A stretch of 64,000 nt of DNA from Skeletonema tropicum (taxonomy: Eukaryota; Bacillariophyta; Thalassiosirophyceae; Thalassiosirales; Thalassiosiraceae). The notes beneath the pieces were generated by a model. The model was not told where the DNA came from. It did not search any database and saw only the letters and a program-made list of their open reading frames with translations. The translations under genes were made by a program, and so were the position numbers. Location of the stretch: contig CM074140.1 in NCBI GenBank assembly GCA_037178625.1, positions 806,001 through 870,000 on the forward strand, given 5' to 3'. This document shows, in pieces, positions 54,870-64,000 of this stretch (position 1 is the stretch's first letter; each line of letters opens with the position of its first letter).

Positions 54870-56399
54870 TTATAGGGTGACAGGAAACATTGTCGATCCA
54901 AGAGAGCCGATTTCCAGATCAAGAGGGTTCTTATCTTTTTCCGACACCATGAATGTGACTTCATTTTTGTTGTTAAAGAAGTGCTTGACTCTGCAATTAT
55001 AGCCGAGGCGTTTCACAGTTTGTATTGCATTGTCTAACTCATCCATGTCCGGCTCGCCTCCCTGAAACTTCATCGTCACAATCATGTTCGAAGCCCATTT
55101 TCCTTCACACCATCGATGAAGAAGCTCAGTACATCGTTCTGGATATGCTATCACGTCTGAGATCATCCAACAATCTTGTTCTTTGTCAATACCTGCCATT
55201 TTTGGTTCAAAGGTGAATGCATCGCCCTTGATAAAGTCAACCATTTCATCTCTCATCAAGACTGGATCAAGCTCAGATCTATCCACTGCAACAACATAAC
55301 ATCCGAGTCTTCTCATTACGCTCGTCCAACCTCCTGGACATGCTCCCAAATCAACAACAGTCGTTTGGTGTGGTTTTGGTGTGATGTTCATGCATTCTAT
55401 ACCTTCCATAAGCTTTCGATATGCGGAACTGGGCATTTTCTCCACTATATCTACTTTGGCAAGACCAACAGGATGAACGTAATTCGGCCAAAACGAGTGT
55501 TTACCCGGACCTTTCTTTTGGCATTCAACGAGACTCGCGACAGCAATGTTTGGACTCTGCAGCATCACTTGGAGTAGCCATCTTGTGCTTGGTTCTTCTC
55601 CTACTGCTGCTTTTCTGGCTGCAGGGAACATCTTCTTTGCCATTTTTGCAATCTCTTCTCCGACCTTGTCCGATCTGTGTTGCATAACTGGTTTAGTTTG
55701 AGCCTTGCACATGCCTGGTACGAGACTGTGTACAGACAAGCTACCTCTTTCAGCTAACCTCAGTTTATCATGTTGTTCTTGGCTTAATTGATCAGTTATT
55801 GAATCGTTATCATCATCCAATCCTACTCCAAGTAGAGCACTGAGAACTTGCTTCGAAATACTCTTGATTGACTCTGCAGTAACAACAACAGCTTGCGGCA
55901 TGACTTGAAGAGCATATACAGGGTCATAAAACGTAGGAAGTATACAATCATTGTCTTCGACTCGTACCAAACCAGGATATGGTGATATTGCGTGCACCTC
56001 TCCGCCGTTGCGACTTGCATATCGGTTGATCTCATCAATGAGTGTGTGCTCATAAGAGTGTCGACAAGTGAAGTAAATTGGTCTTGGGCCATTTGGTACC
56101 GTCAGTGGAGGAAGAGGATGAAGCTCTTCTTGTCTAGACTCAAGAACATCTACTGATGAGTGTGTTGTTTTCTTTGTTCCTTCACGAGTATATCTCTTCC
56201 GTCCCAGACTTCTCCCGCCGTGATGCCCTCTGCCATCAATGGAGCGTCCCCTGCCTCCTCGTCCGCCTCTGCCTCTGCCACTTCCTCGTTTGGGCCGTCG
56301 CGTCAGATTGCCACGGCCACCACCTGTTGTCCTATCTGCATTTTGACCGGTCGCGAGAAGGTACGAGAGGAGAAATAATGGTGATGGCAGCAACATCAT
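54870..56399 (-). CDS. FtsJ/RlmM-type rRNA 2'-O-methyltransferase
   Basis: Single exon, 509 residues. After a hydrophobic N-terminus (LLPSPLFLLSYLLATG) and an Arg/Gly-rich stretch comes a THUMP-like part (IYFTCRHSYEHTLIDEINR). The Rossmann methyltransferase follows: SAM loop VVDLGACPGGWTS (about residues 345-357), then YVVAVDRSE and FIKGDAFTF. Candidate K-D-K-E tetrad residues are in DCWMISDV (Asp), VTMKFQGG (Lys) and NNKNEVTFMV (Glu). THUMP plus this domain matches RlmM, which methylates 23S rRNA 2'-O. The N-terminus suggests targeting to an organelle by way of the ER, but no clear plastid junction is seen. Confidence 0.8.
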   Translation of the reverse strand: MMLLPSPLFLLSYLLATGQNADRTTGGGRGNLTRRPKRGSGRGRGGRGGRGRSIDGRGHHGGRSLGRKRYTREGTKKTTHSSVDVLESRQEELHPLPPLTVPNGPRPIYFTCRHSYEHTLIDEINRYASRNGGEVHAISPYPGLVRVEDNDCILPTFYDPVYALQVMPQAVVVTAESIKSISKQVLSALLGVGLDDDNDSITDQLSQEQHDKLRLAERGSLSVHSLVPGMCKAQTKPVMQHRSDKVGEEIAKMAKKMFPAARKAAVGEEPSTRWLLQVMLQSPNIAVASLVECQKKGPGKHSFWPNYVHPVGLAKVDIVEKMPSSAYRKLMEGIECMNITPKPHQTTVVDLGACPGGWTSVMRRLGCYVVAVDRSELDPVLMRDEMVDFIKGDAFTFEPKMAGIDKEQDCWMISDVIAYPERCTELLHRWCEGKWASNMIVTMKFQGGEPDMDELDNAIQTVKRLGYNCRVKHFFNNKNEVTFMVSEKDKNPLDLEIGSLGSTMFPVTL

Positions 56400-56812
56400 C
56401 TAGAGCTCTAGAGAGGGAGTGGATATCTAGGATAGGATGGTGATTTGAGCAAGAAGATGATACAAGGTAGAGTGCGATTGATGGGCACCGCCACAACATG
56501 TACTAATTCCGTCGTAAATTTGAAATTGCCCTTTTCGAGACTTTCAGACATGCCTCCTTCCATTTCCACTTCATCTTATCATTTCCACTTTGGAATGTTG
56601 TCTTCCCAGTATAGCAATACCTTCATTTGAATGGTTAAGCACCAGGTAGCACCCAAGCAGTTACCACCTGCCTGAGAAGAAGACAGCAAGTAACATTAGA
56701 AACCGCAGGCAGAATAAGATAAGAACCACAAGATCTGTCTTCTGACGAACCGTAAAGAACCAAGAACTGAGGACGGATAAAGAGATACAAAGCAATAAAT
56801 TGTCTTGATATT
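56400..56812. promoter_or_regulatory. Divergent intergenic region
   Basis: 413 bp between the methyltransferase and rhomboid genes, transcribed away from each other. No motif was recognised. Confidence 0.4.
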
Positions 56813-57784
56813 ATGGTGATCAGACGCTCAATGGACCGTGCCAAGAGTGGCCTAACCTTCCTCATACTCGTCAACGTTCTGGTCCATCTATTCCGCAATG
56901 ACTTTCGTCATCATCTCAATCTTCACAAAACTTATCGCATCAACGATGGCAATCTCTGGTCCATGCTGCTCTCAATCGTCTATCACGCAGATCAAACCCA
57001 TCTACTTGTAAACATGCTATCGTTACACCGATACGGATCGGAGGTATTCGTACATTCCTCATCGAGACGATGGCACTCGTTTTTCCTAGTCGTTGCCTCC
57101 TACATAATCTGTGGAGTCGGTGCGTTTGTCGGTGTCGAGTTGTTATCTCAATACCACGAATATCAGTGGGAACAGCGGATACAGGATGCTAGATGGAGGA
57201 ATAGATGCGACCATTGGCTGTGTCATTCCATCAATGATGCTGTCGGGGGAGATATTTCGTCTATGTTCACAAATGTGTGGTCGGATTGGGAAACTTCCTT
57301 TCGATTTGCAGATATCAAGCTTTCGATGTTCCATTATCGATCAATATACAGGATTGGTGCGTCTGGTGTGGTGTATGGTTGGATGGGTATGAGGTTAATT
57401 ACCTCGTGGATGTCGTGGCACCATTCTCGACTGAATGGAATCGATTACTTCTTTCTGACAATGACAATTGCTCATGACTTGACCCAGACTCCTCTATCTC
57501 TGGAGGATCTCGCTTGGTCAACCTTTTTTGAAGAGAGTAGTGTAGATCATTCTGTCCATTTGATGGGGTTTGTCTTTGGCATGGTATGGGCAATGCTGAT
57601 AATTGCATGGGAGAAGATGCCCAGATTTGGCAATTTATCGAGATGGCGTGGTGAAGGAAGAAGACTGGGTGCAAGATGGGAAGAAGAAGAACAGAGGCAG
57701 CTTCGTGAAGAGCAACGGAGACAACGAAGTCGTTTGATCAACATTGAAGAGAGGAATAGCACACGGCAACGCACGATGCTGTAG
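56813..57784 (+). CDS. Rhomboid-family intramembrane serine protease
   Basis: Single exon, 323 residues. The catalytic serine is in GASGVVYGWMGM (about residue 184) and the catalytic histidine in DHSVHLMGFVFGM (about 250). The oxyanion segment HADQTHLLVNML matches the family's HxxxN. Six or so hydrophobic segments fit the rhomboid core. An insert of about 65 residues (YHEYQWEQRIQDARWRN and on) lies between the second and third core segments. The C-terminal tail is Arg/Glu-rich (EEEEQRQLREEQRRQRSR). There is no obvious mitochondrial presequence. The gene converges on the thioredoxin-PUB gene, about 70 bp away. Confidence 0.88.
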   Translation: MVIRRSMDRAKSGLTFLILVNVLVHLFRNDFRHHLNLHKTYRINDGNLWSMLLSIVYHADQTHLLVNMLSLHRYGSEVFVHSSSRRWHSFFLVVASYIICGVGAFVGVELLSQYHEYQWEQRIQDARWRNRCDHWLCHSINDAVGGDISSMFTNVWSDWETSFRFADIKLSMFHYRSIYRIGASGVVYGWMGMRLITSWMSWHHSRLNGIDYFFLTMTIAHDLTQTPLSLEDLAWSTFFEESSVDHSVHLMGFVFGMVWAMLIIAWEKMPRFGNLSRWRGEGRRLGARWEEEEQRQLREEQRRQRSRLINIEERNSTRQRTML

Positions 57785-57855
57785 CTCTTTTTTGTTACGC
57801 ATCGCATATCTTCTGTTCATTAAAAAATAATACCATCCACTAAGTATATCATACA

Positions 57856-59665
57856 TTACTTCATGTATTTCTCATAGGCAGCCTCAACTTTCGCATTGGC
57901 TTGTTTCAGAACCTCCATATCTGCATCGTCCGCCAATTCTAATGCAGTACCATCTTCTGTAGGGGCAAAGCCAATAGCCAGCAGCAAATTCTTTGCACCC
58001 AAAAATGGCTTGACTTTGGCTTTATATGCCTTGTTCTCCATATTGATCTTTTTGTACTTTGGTTCATCCGGATTTTTCACTACATTGCCAATGTATGCCT
58101 TGAGAATTTTGAGACAGTTCCCACCATCGCCACCAGCTCGGTAAGATGATACCTTGGTGATGTACTCATCCATTTTGGCTGCACTTGGTGGTGCTTTCTT
58201 CTTTTTTGCAGGTGCCTCTTCCTCTACAACTGGAGTCCCATCCGGATTGACGCCATATTGAATTCCAGATGGATTGTATCCATCCACACCCAGTCGACCC
58301 GTCAATTTGCCCTTATTTGCAGCTCGCTCCCGTTTATCTTTCTCTAATTCCGCACGAATCCTCTGCCGCTCTTTTATGGCGTCTTCTTTCTCCTTCTTCC
58401 TTTGCTTTGCCATTCGCTTTCTTGCTTCAATCTCCATCTCTTCACGCGTCTTTTGCATCTCCTGGCCCATGAATCGACGTTGTTTTTCGCGGTTGACATT
58501 GTCCTTCTTTTCGGTATCCTCACGTTCCGCCCGCTTGGCCTTTAGGAGGGATTTAATCTCGAGAATTTTAGCTGCCTTTTCTTCCGCAGTGAGAGGTTTT
58601 TTGATTTCTGTTGATTCTTCAAAGTCGGAGTGACCTGTTTTGTTTGCGTGAAGCTCTAGATTGGCCATATTGGAAAGTATCTTTCCACATTCATTGCATT
58701 TGTAGGATTGGGCAACAGCTGCGCCACCCTTGGGTACCTTTTCAATTGGATCATCAATATCATCATCGTCTTGATGGTTGAGGAGCCATTCAACTGCCCC
58801 CTCCACTGTCCCATTTCCATTGATCAATCCCTTTTGTGCACGAATCTCTGAGAATCCCATGGAGTTTGTTAGAGTCTCGATGTCGTCCTTCTTGAGATTT
58901 TCAGTGGGATCAATCATTTCTACTTTTGTGCATTTCTCCTCATCGGCCTTTTCATCCACATCCATTTTATCGGCAGCTTCAGGAGCTGCATTTTCTACAG
59001 CTGCTTCCTTCATCTCCTCATCCTTTACAGTTGGTTCGGCTTCTTTCTTCTCGGCAGCAGGTGAGGGAGAGGCAACAGCAGCAGCGGCACCACCAAAGCG
59101 TGCCAATCGCTGTGCTCTCGCATCCGCCGCACTCACAGCCGCACCACCTCCACCCAATGAATTCCCACTCCCAAAATCATGCCCCTTGCAATGCTGCTGC
59201 ACCAAACTCTTAATACCCTCAAAGTTAACACCCTCCACGCGTCCCACCTCCGATGACTTTTGAAAGAGCGCGTAGGTGGGAAAGGCACGAACGCGGTAAT
59301 TTTGAATGGCATCGCCTAGATTGTGCTCATAGGCGATACCGCAAGTCACGTTGATGTTTGGATCGGAGGCGTATGACGCTGCGAGTGCCTCTAGTTGGGG
59401 CTTGGATGCTTTGCATGGACCGCACCAGGTGCTGCTCGTTCATTGTATTGTTATTGTTTTGGAGATCAAATATAGTTTAGAAAAAGATATCGAACATGAA
59501 ACAAACAGAACCCAACAACTAAAAACCGCACACAAGAAGGAATTCCACATCCCTCTTCTCCGACGGCGACTCCACTTACGCAGAAAAGCAAATTAGTGAA
59601 AATGCATTGGTAGAGAGGAACGACGAAAGCTCTTCCGAGCTTGACAAGTCTTGAAGAGCGCCCAT
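57856..59665 (-). CDS. Thioredoxin-UBA-zinc finger-PUB domain protein
   Basis: Two exons, 59665-59580 and 59431-57856, with a 148-nt intron (donor GTAAGT, acceptor CAG), giving 553 residues. The splice creates FSATWCGPCK, the thioredoxin active site, inside an N-terminal thioredoxin fold (MGALQDLSSSEEL to YALFQKSSEVGRVEG). Next come an acidic linker, a UBA domain (DDIETLTNSMGFSEIRAQKG to GAVEWLLNHQDD), a C2H2 finger (CNECGKILSNMANLELHANK), a long charged helix, and a C-terminal PUB domain (CLKILKAYIGNVVKNPDEPK to LLLAIGFAPTEDG). UBA domains bind ubiquitin and PUB domains bind p97/Cdc48, so a role in ubiquitin-dependent protein quality control is likely, with a redox or chaperone module added. 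Confidence 0.88.
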
Positions 59666-60164
59666 GGTTGTTTTGACGAACTCAGTGGAATCTTCGAAAA
59701 AAATGAAAATGTGAAGACAAGGGTGATTTAGGATATTTATTACGCACGCGTCATTCCTCCAGCAGAGGCATTCATTCTTGCATTCATTCGAGCTCGCCGT
59801 TTGCCGCAAGTACCATGGTGCATGCAAGATAGCCTTCAGTGTGTAGTGTGTACTTTTAGAACAAATGAATGATCAGTCAAGTTTGCTTCCGGTCACAGCT
59901 CTCGTGACTGAAAGAATCGAGCTACTTCTACTTTCTTCGGCGAGCTGGGGCTACACTATGGGAATAATCAAGCAGTTATACTCTCTATCTCTCTAGTCTC
60001 GATTCCTTCCGCATATGATCACAGCACATTCTTCATTAAGTACAAATGTATTTTTAATTAACTTAAACCTGTTACCTTCAAAGTAAACTTCTATGTCAAG
60101 CCTGTTAAGTATGAAATTTGACACGAACACATCGATTACAATAATACATGCCGACGCACAACAA
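59666..60164. other. Intergenic region
   Basis: About 500 bp between the start of the thioredoxin-PUB gene and the end of the next reverse-strand gene. No supported gene or RNA is seen. Confidence 0.45.
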
Positions 60165-63092
60165 TCAGACTTCTTCCGTGCGCGTCACCTTTTGCCTCTT
60201 ACTTCCAGCTCGTTCTGATGACGTGTTATCTGAAGAAGAAGTAGCACTGCGCTTCCTGTTTGATTCACTTGTGGAAAAGCCAGAACTAATCATTGGGATG
60301 ACAGTTCCTCCAGCTCTAATTCCGCCATCTTCCGAGTCAAATAGCCCCAAGGCTCTTGCCGCTTGGACGTAGTATCGCCGAAGTACAGAGCTTAAACTTG
60401 AGCATCCGTGAGTGAGCTTACTCATGGCACCCTTCAAATCTGGGGGTAGGTGCGGACAGTAATCTAAATGTAGCTTTTGAAAGTCTCGCACTGACTCATA
60501 GATGCCGCTGATCGAATAGGGGTACATCACAGCCTCACGTCTTGCACCAATATCTGATCCAGCGCAGTGCATACATCGAAGACCGACCTGCCCAAGCTTG
60601 ATGGGGTATTTCTTGTCTGTTTTTGCAACTGCGAGATCATTTTCAGTCGCACTAAAGATTTCAACATTATTCCTCACAAAGCAGTCCATATCGGATAACC
60701 AGTCCTTGTCTTGGGGTAGAGCGAGAACAACGCGTTCCTTCTGGGTTGCGGATTCTGCAGTAGTAGACGCCTTGAGCATTCGTGCAGCAGTACCACTTGC
60801 AATTTCTGGAGATTTCAAGGCACTTTCCACATCTACCGATGTTGCGAGTTTCGGTGACATAACTAAGCGAGATGACGGCGGTGCCTTTTCAGCTGCGTCA
60901 ATGTCACCACTATGCAGTCTACGCCATACACGACGGAAGAATACTTTCTGCGAACCTCTGGGTCGTGACGACATCTGAGTTGGATGGCGATCCTTCAGAA
61001 CAAGAAGAGCATCTCGAACATCTGCCGGACAACTCTTACATTTCAATATATGAGCAGGAATCTCTGCAAAACTATTCGCAAGTCTGTCGACTGTTGACCA
61101 ATAAAACTTGCGACTGTAATCATTCGTTGAACAGTGAATACATTGCAAGCCTCCATATCCAATTGCAATATTGTCTCTCTTGCCACCTCTTGTTTTCTTA
61201 TCCGCTTCCGAAAATCTACATACGACAAGTTGCATCATCATGTAATAGAAATAGTCTGTCAAGAGTTCCGAATCATCAGCTTCGACCAAAGTCGTCCCAA
61301 TATCTGAGTTTGACTCTTTCGCTTTGGGGATTTCATCAGCTTTTGCGCTTAACAAATCAAACGCCTCGTTGTACTTGTTATCATTGCTTGGTATTGCTGC
61401 AGGAGACTTGTGCTGATATGGCTTCCGAACCTTGTGTGGCTTTTGCTGCATTACAGGTCTGCCTTCCTTGTCAACAACCTCACTACTGTTCCTCTTGGAT
61501 GATTTGCGCTTTAATCCACTCGTTTGTTGCATGAAATTGGGCTGATGATATGTTGTAGATGAGGCAGCTGGTGGACTAAGTCCTGGAGGCATCAACTGAG
61601 ATGGAGTTTGCTGTTGGAATGAGCTCCATTGATTTGACCAAAATGTTGTTTGATCCTTCGTAGCAGTGTTTGGAAGCATTGGTAGCTCATCGTCATTGGA
61701 CTTCTTTCCTGCTGCTGCTGCTGCAGAGGGAGGTTGAGGACTTCGTCCCGTCGGTGGATCAAGTTTCCGTTTCAATTCCGATGTAGCAGCTGCCATCGAT
61801 TGTCGCTTTGCATCAGGTGGTGTCATCTTCTGTGCACTTAAACTTTGCTGCCTCATCGCTTCGACATTCGCTGCAATGGCTGGATTCAACCCAGGACAAA
61901 ACATAAGATGCTGATCGACAAAGTAGTTCGGAGGGGGTTGCGGATTCTTCCATACGTAGTTTGGACCACGATAATAGTACGCAAGATGGGAGCAGTGACG
62001 GCAGACCCATCCAGCATACCCGTCAAAGATGAATGGGAATTCACTTAGCATGGGCTGCTGCTGCGCCTGCTGCTGTTGCTGTGGAGTTGCTACTACTGCC
62101 GAAGAGGAGGAGGAGGAAGAGGCAGCAGCAGCCGTCTTGCTACCATCCTCATCATCATTGGTTTCATGGGACACCTTCTTCGCGACACTACTACTGGACT
62201 CACCAGGTCGCAAATCATAATTGAGTGTGGTTGGATCATTCGCCCTGAAAAATGCATTACTACGAGCAGCAAGCTCAGCTGCACTCTTCATTTCCGATTG
62301 AGGTACCATACCCTGATGATAATGCATTCCAGGTTGATAAAAGTGAAAACTGTGTTGCTGTTGCTGCTGATGTTGTTGTTGATGCTCTCCTCTACGAACA
62401 ACAGGTGTAGGCTGCAATGTATTATCTCCACGAACTAATCCCATGGCACTCAATCCAGCAGCAGCTGCCATGGATGCTCTTGCATCTTCCATATTGGTTG
62501 TTGTTGCCGCTGCTGATGCCGAACTACCACCACCAGCAGCAGCAACATAGGTTGATGGTTTTAGAATACCCGACGAAGAAGTTCCAGGAGTCAAATGTGA
62601 GTGATGATGAGGAGTGTGATGATGATGATGATGTCCACCACTACCAAATATACCAAATCCACCAGGTGTTAATCCAGGTGTAGTAGCCAAATGAGCAAAA
62701 TCACGCAAGGCAGAGTCATGTGGTGGTGGTGGGTGTGGATGATGATGTGGGTGGTGTTGTGGAGCCGCATAATGATGATGATGATGTTGGGATGGTGTTT
62801 GTAAGAGCTGCTTTTGCTTTCTTGCGCTATCGGTGTCGTCATCGTTGTTGTTGGGGTCATCGTTGGAGTAGGATGATGGTAATGCAGCAGCCCTTGTATC
62901 GTGAGCATCAGTTGCTGGGAGGGGAGGTGGGTCAGTCACCTCCTCATCATCGTCCCTCTTCTGACGCATTGGTGGTGACGGTGGTGGTGGTGGTTGCTCG
63001 TTGTTGTTGTTGTTGTTGTCCCCCATCTCTTTTCTTGGTGGTTGGTGCAACAGGTGAAGAGGCGGCTGAATTTCACTAAGCACCATTGACAA
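60165..63092 (-). CDS. Unknown protein with three CxHC...HxxxC modules
   Basis: Single exon, 975 residues. The first 340 residues are low complexity, rich in His, Pro, Gln, Ala and Ser. Three related modules follow. Module 1 (about residue 350) has GYAGWVCRHCSHLAY and DQHLMFC. Module 2 (about 645) has GYGGLQCIHC, FYWSTVDRLANSF and AHILKC. Module 3 (about 840) has GQVGLRCMHC, YPYSISGIYESV and LHLDYC. Each pairs C-x-H-C with H-x3-C after 40-50 residues, as in a zinc-binding fold, but I know no named family. A basic stretch (KPHKVRKPYQHKS) and a C-terminal KRQKVTR could be nuclear signals. A nuclear DNA- or chromatin-binding role is inference. Confidence 0.75.
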   Translation of the reverse strand: MSMVLSEIQPPLHLLHQPPRKEMGDNNNNNNEQPPPPPSPPMRQKRDDDEEVTDPPPLPATDAHDTRAAALPSSYSNDDPNNNDDDTDSARKQKQLLQTPSQHHHHHYAAPQHHPHHHPHPPPPHDSALRDFAHLATTPGLTPGGFGIFGSGGHHHHHHTPHHHSHLTPGTSSSGILKPSTYVAAAGGGSSASAAATTTNMEDARASMAAAAGLSAMGLVRGDNTLQPTPVVRRGEHQQQHQQQQQHSFHFYQPGMHYHQGMVPQSEMKSAAELAARSNAFFRANDPTTLNYDLRPGESSSSVAKKVSHETNDDEDGSKTAAAASSSSSSSAVVATPQQQQQAQQQPMLSEFPFIFDGYAGWVCRHCSHLAYYYRGPNYVWKNPQPPPNYFVDQHLMFCPGLNPAIAANVEAMRQQSLSAQKMTPPDAKRQSMAAATSELKRKLDPPTGRSPQPPSAAAAAGKKSNDDELPMLPNTATKDQTTFWSNQWSSFQQQTPSQLMPPGLSPPAASSTTYHQPNFMQQTSGLKRKSSKRNSSEVVDKEGRPVMQQKPHKVRKPYQHKSPAAIPSNDNKYNEAFDLLSAKADEIPKAKESNSDIGTTLVEADDSELLTDYFYYMMMQLVVCRFSEADKKTRGGKRDNIAIGYGGLQCIHCSTNDYSRKFYWSTVDRLANSFAEIPAHILKCKSCPADVRDALLVLKDRHPTQMSSRPRGSQKVFFRRVWRRLHSGDIDAAEKAPPSSRLVMSPKLATSVDVESALKSPEIASGTAARMLKASTTAESATQKERVVLALPQDKDWLSDMDCFVRNNVEIFSATENDLAVAKTDKKYPIKLGQVGLRCMHCAGSDIGARREAVMYPYSISGIYESVRDFQKLHLDYCPHLPPDLKGAMSKLTHGCSSLSSVLRRYYVQAARALGLFDSEDGGIRAGGTVIPMISSGFSTSESNRKRSATSSSDNTSSERAGSKRQKVTRTEEV

Positions 63093-63982
63093 CTATTGTC
63101 GACCTGATGGCATGATAAATTATGTGAATGCATGTTTGACCGATATTGTAGGAGTAACGGGTTAGAAGCAAAGTTAAATGAGAACTGAGAAGGGTTGCAT
63201 AGAGCTTAAAGGGGCGTCGAAAAGACAACGCACCACTGCTTCCAGACAAAGAGCACATTTAAATACAGTAACGACATCGAAGTAATGCTATGACTCACAT
63301 GTATCACTCTCCCAAGAGTTACTTATGTTGATAGCTACACACCAAAGACGAGAGTGCTCTTGTCGTCGTCTCTTTAGGATTTACGTGTTACCGCCGCACC
63401 GTGGGTCAGACACAAACATGCATGGTGGTGATCCACATAAGAGCAGCGTTGTTATGTGATTTAGATCAGTAGTTGTCATGTGATTTGATCGTTTCCCGTC
63501 AGTTCTTGTGTTGGAATAGAGATGACTTTCAAAAAGAAACGGTCACATGGAGAAACAAGTTAGCTACATAGCTCCCGCTGACCCGAAACCGGAAACGGTT
63601 AAGGTCCTCCAGGGGGGAATTTGGAGGGCAATAGAGGGGAAGAGGAGTTTCATTCAGCCAATAGACGAATTACACTTAGTAGTTGGGAATTGTATAGGGC
63701 TAGAGGGATAGCCCTCTTAATTTGAAATTGGGCGAGAAAGGCTTTGACAATAAATAAAAACGAGAAAGGCTTTGACAACAGCAAGGAGTATACTTCGTAG
63801 CTAAAAGTACTTCTATCAACGAGCAACGAACAAAAGCAGGCGCAACATCGACTCTTTATTATTTGTCTATCAGCCACCAGCCACCAGTGCGCCTCTGAAA
63901 TCAATGCCATCCTGAATGAAGCAGCCTATTCATCACCACGCCATCTTTGCAGTAGTATCGCTCTAGAGTAAAGGTCAACAAA
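63093..63982. other. Intergenic region
   Basis: 890 bp with no supported gene. A short tandem repeat (CGAGAAAGGCTTTGACAA, twice) lies near 63724-63769. It should hold promoters for the reverse-strand gene on the left and a possible gene starting at 63983. Confidence 0.4.
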
Positions 63983-64000
63983 ATGTCGTCGTCGTCGTCA
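63983..64000 (+). CDS. Possible 5' end of a gene running off the window
   Basis: An ATG in a favourable context (AACAAAATG) is followed by five serine codons up to the edge. Poly-Ser starts are common in the proteins of this window. Six codons are too few to identify anything. Confidence 0.25.

Overview
This window looks like nuclear DNA of a stramenopile alga, most probably a diatom. Supporting signs are compact genes in both orientations with few, short introns (about 79-170 nt, one of 441 nt), long runs of Ser, Asn, His and Asp, a Ty1/copia element of diatom type, O-fucosyltransferase-like genes of a kind common in diatoms, and presequences with a signal peptide followed by an alanine-phenylalanine junction as in diatom plastid import. 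The species cannot be named from the sequence alone.

Layout. 1-2900 is the end of a roughly 190-bp satellite array that runs off the left edge. 2900-4740 is gene-free and holds decayed repeats, including a small inverted-repeat element. 4766-14893 has four housekeeping-type genes: a double-domain phosphoglycerate-mutase-like protein, a Kaptin-like propeller protein, a probable mitochondrial protein and an FtsH-type AAA ATPase without a peptidase domain. 15145-21240 is a complete, apparently young copia retrotransposon with two LTRs that look identical, a 5-bp target duplication and one uninterrupted gag-pol frame. 22382-31906 has a BCNT/SWC5-type chromatin protein, an unknown membrane protein, two tandem O-fucosyltransferase-like genes and an unknown protein with a plastid-type presequence. 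32660-37552 has cytochrome c and a PH-domain protein kinase.

37770-52169 is the most rearranged part. A long CENP-E-like kinesin gene (37770-42827) is followed by a direct-orientation duplicate of its motor half (49364-51980). The duplicate's 3' break falls exactly against a decayed reverse-transcriptase element (about 45400-49363). 52377-59665 carries an anoctamin, an FtsJ/RlmM-type methyltransferase, a rhomboid protease and a thioredoxin-UBA-zinc finger-PUB protein. 60165-63092 encodes a low-complexity protein with three CxHC...HxxxC modules. A further gene may start at 63983.

The most unusual signal is in the copia element. The 16 bases at the end of the 5' LTR and the start of the internal region (15451-15466) are the exact reverse complement of a stretch inside the LTR (15317-15332) that begins at an initiator-like site. 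This suggests that the element's RNA could fold back and prime its own reverse transcription, rather than using a host tRNA. The genes do not form one pathway. The window is an ordinary euchromatic gene run interrupted by satellite, retrotransposons and a segmental duplication. I recognised no rRNA, tRNA or CRISPR.
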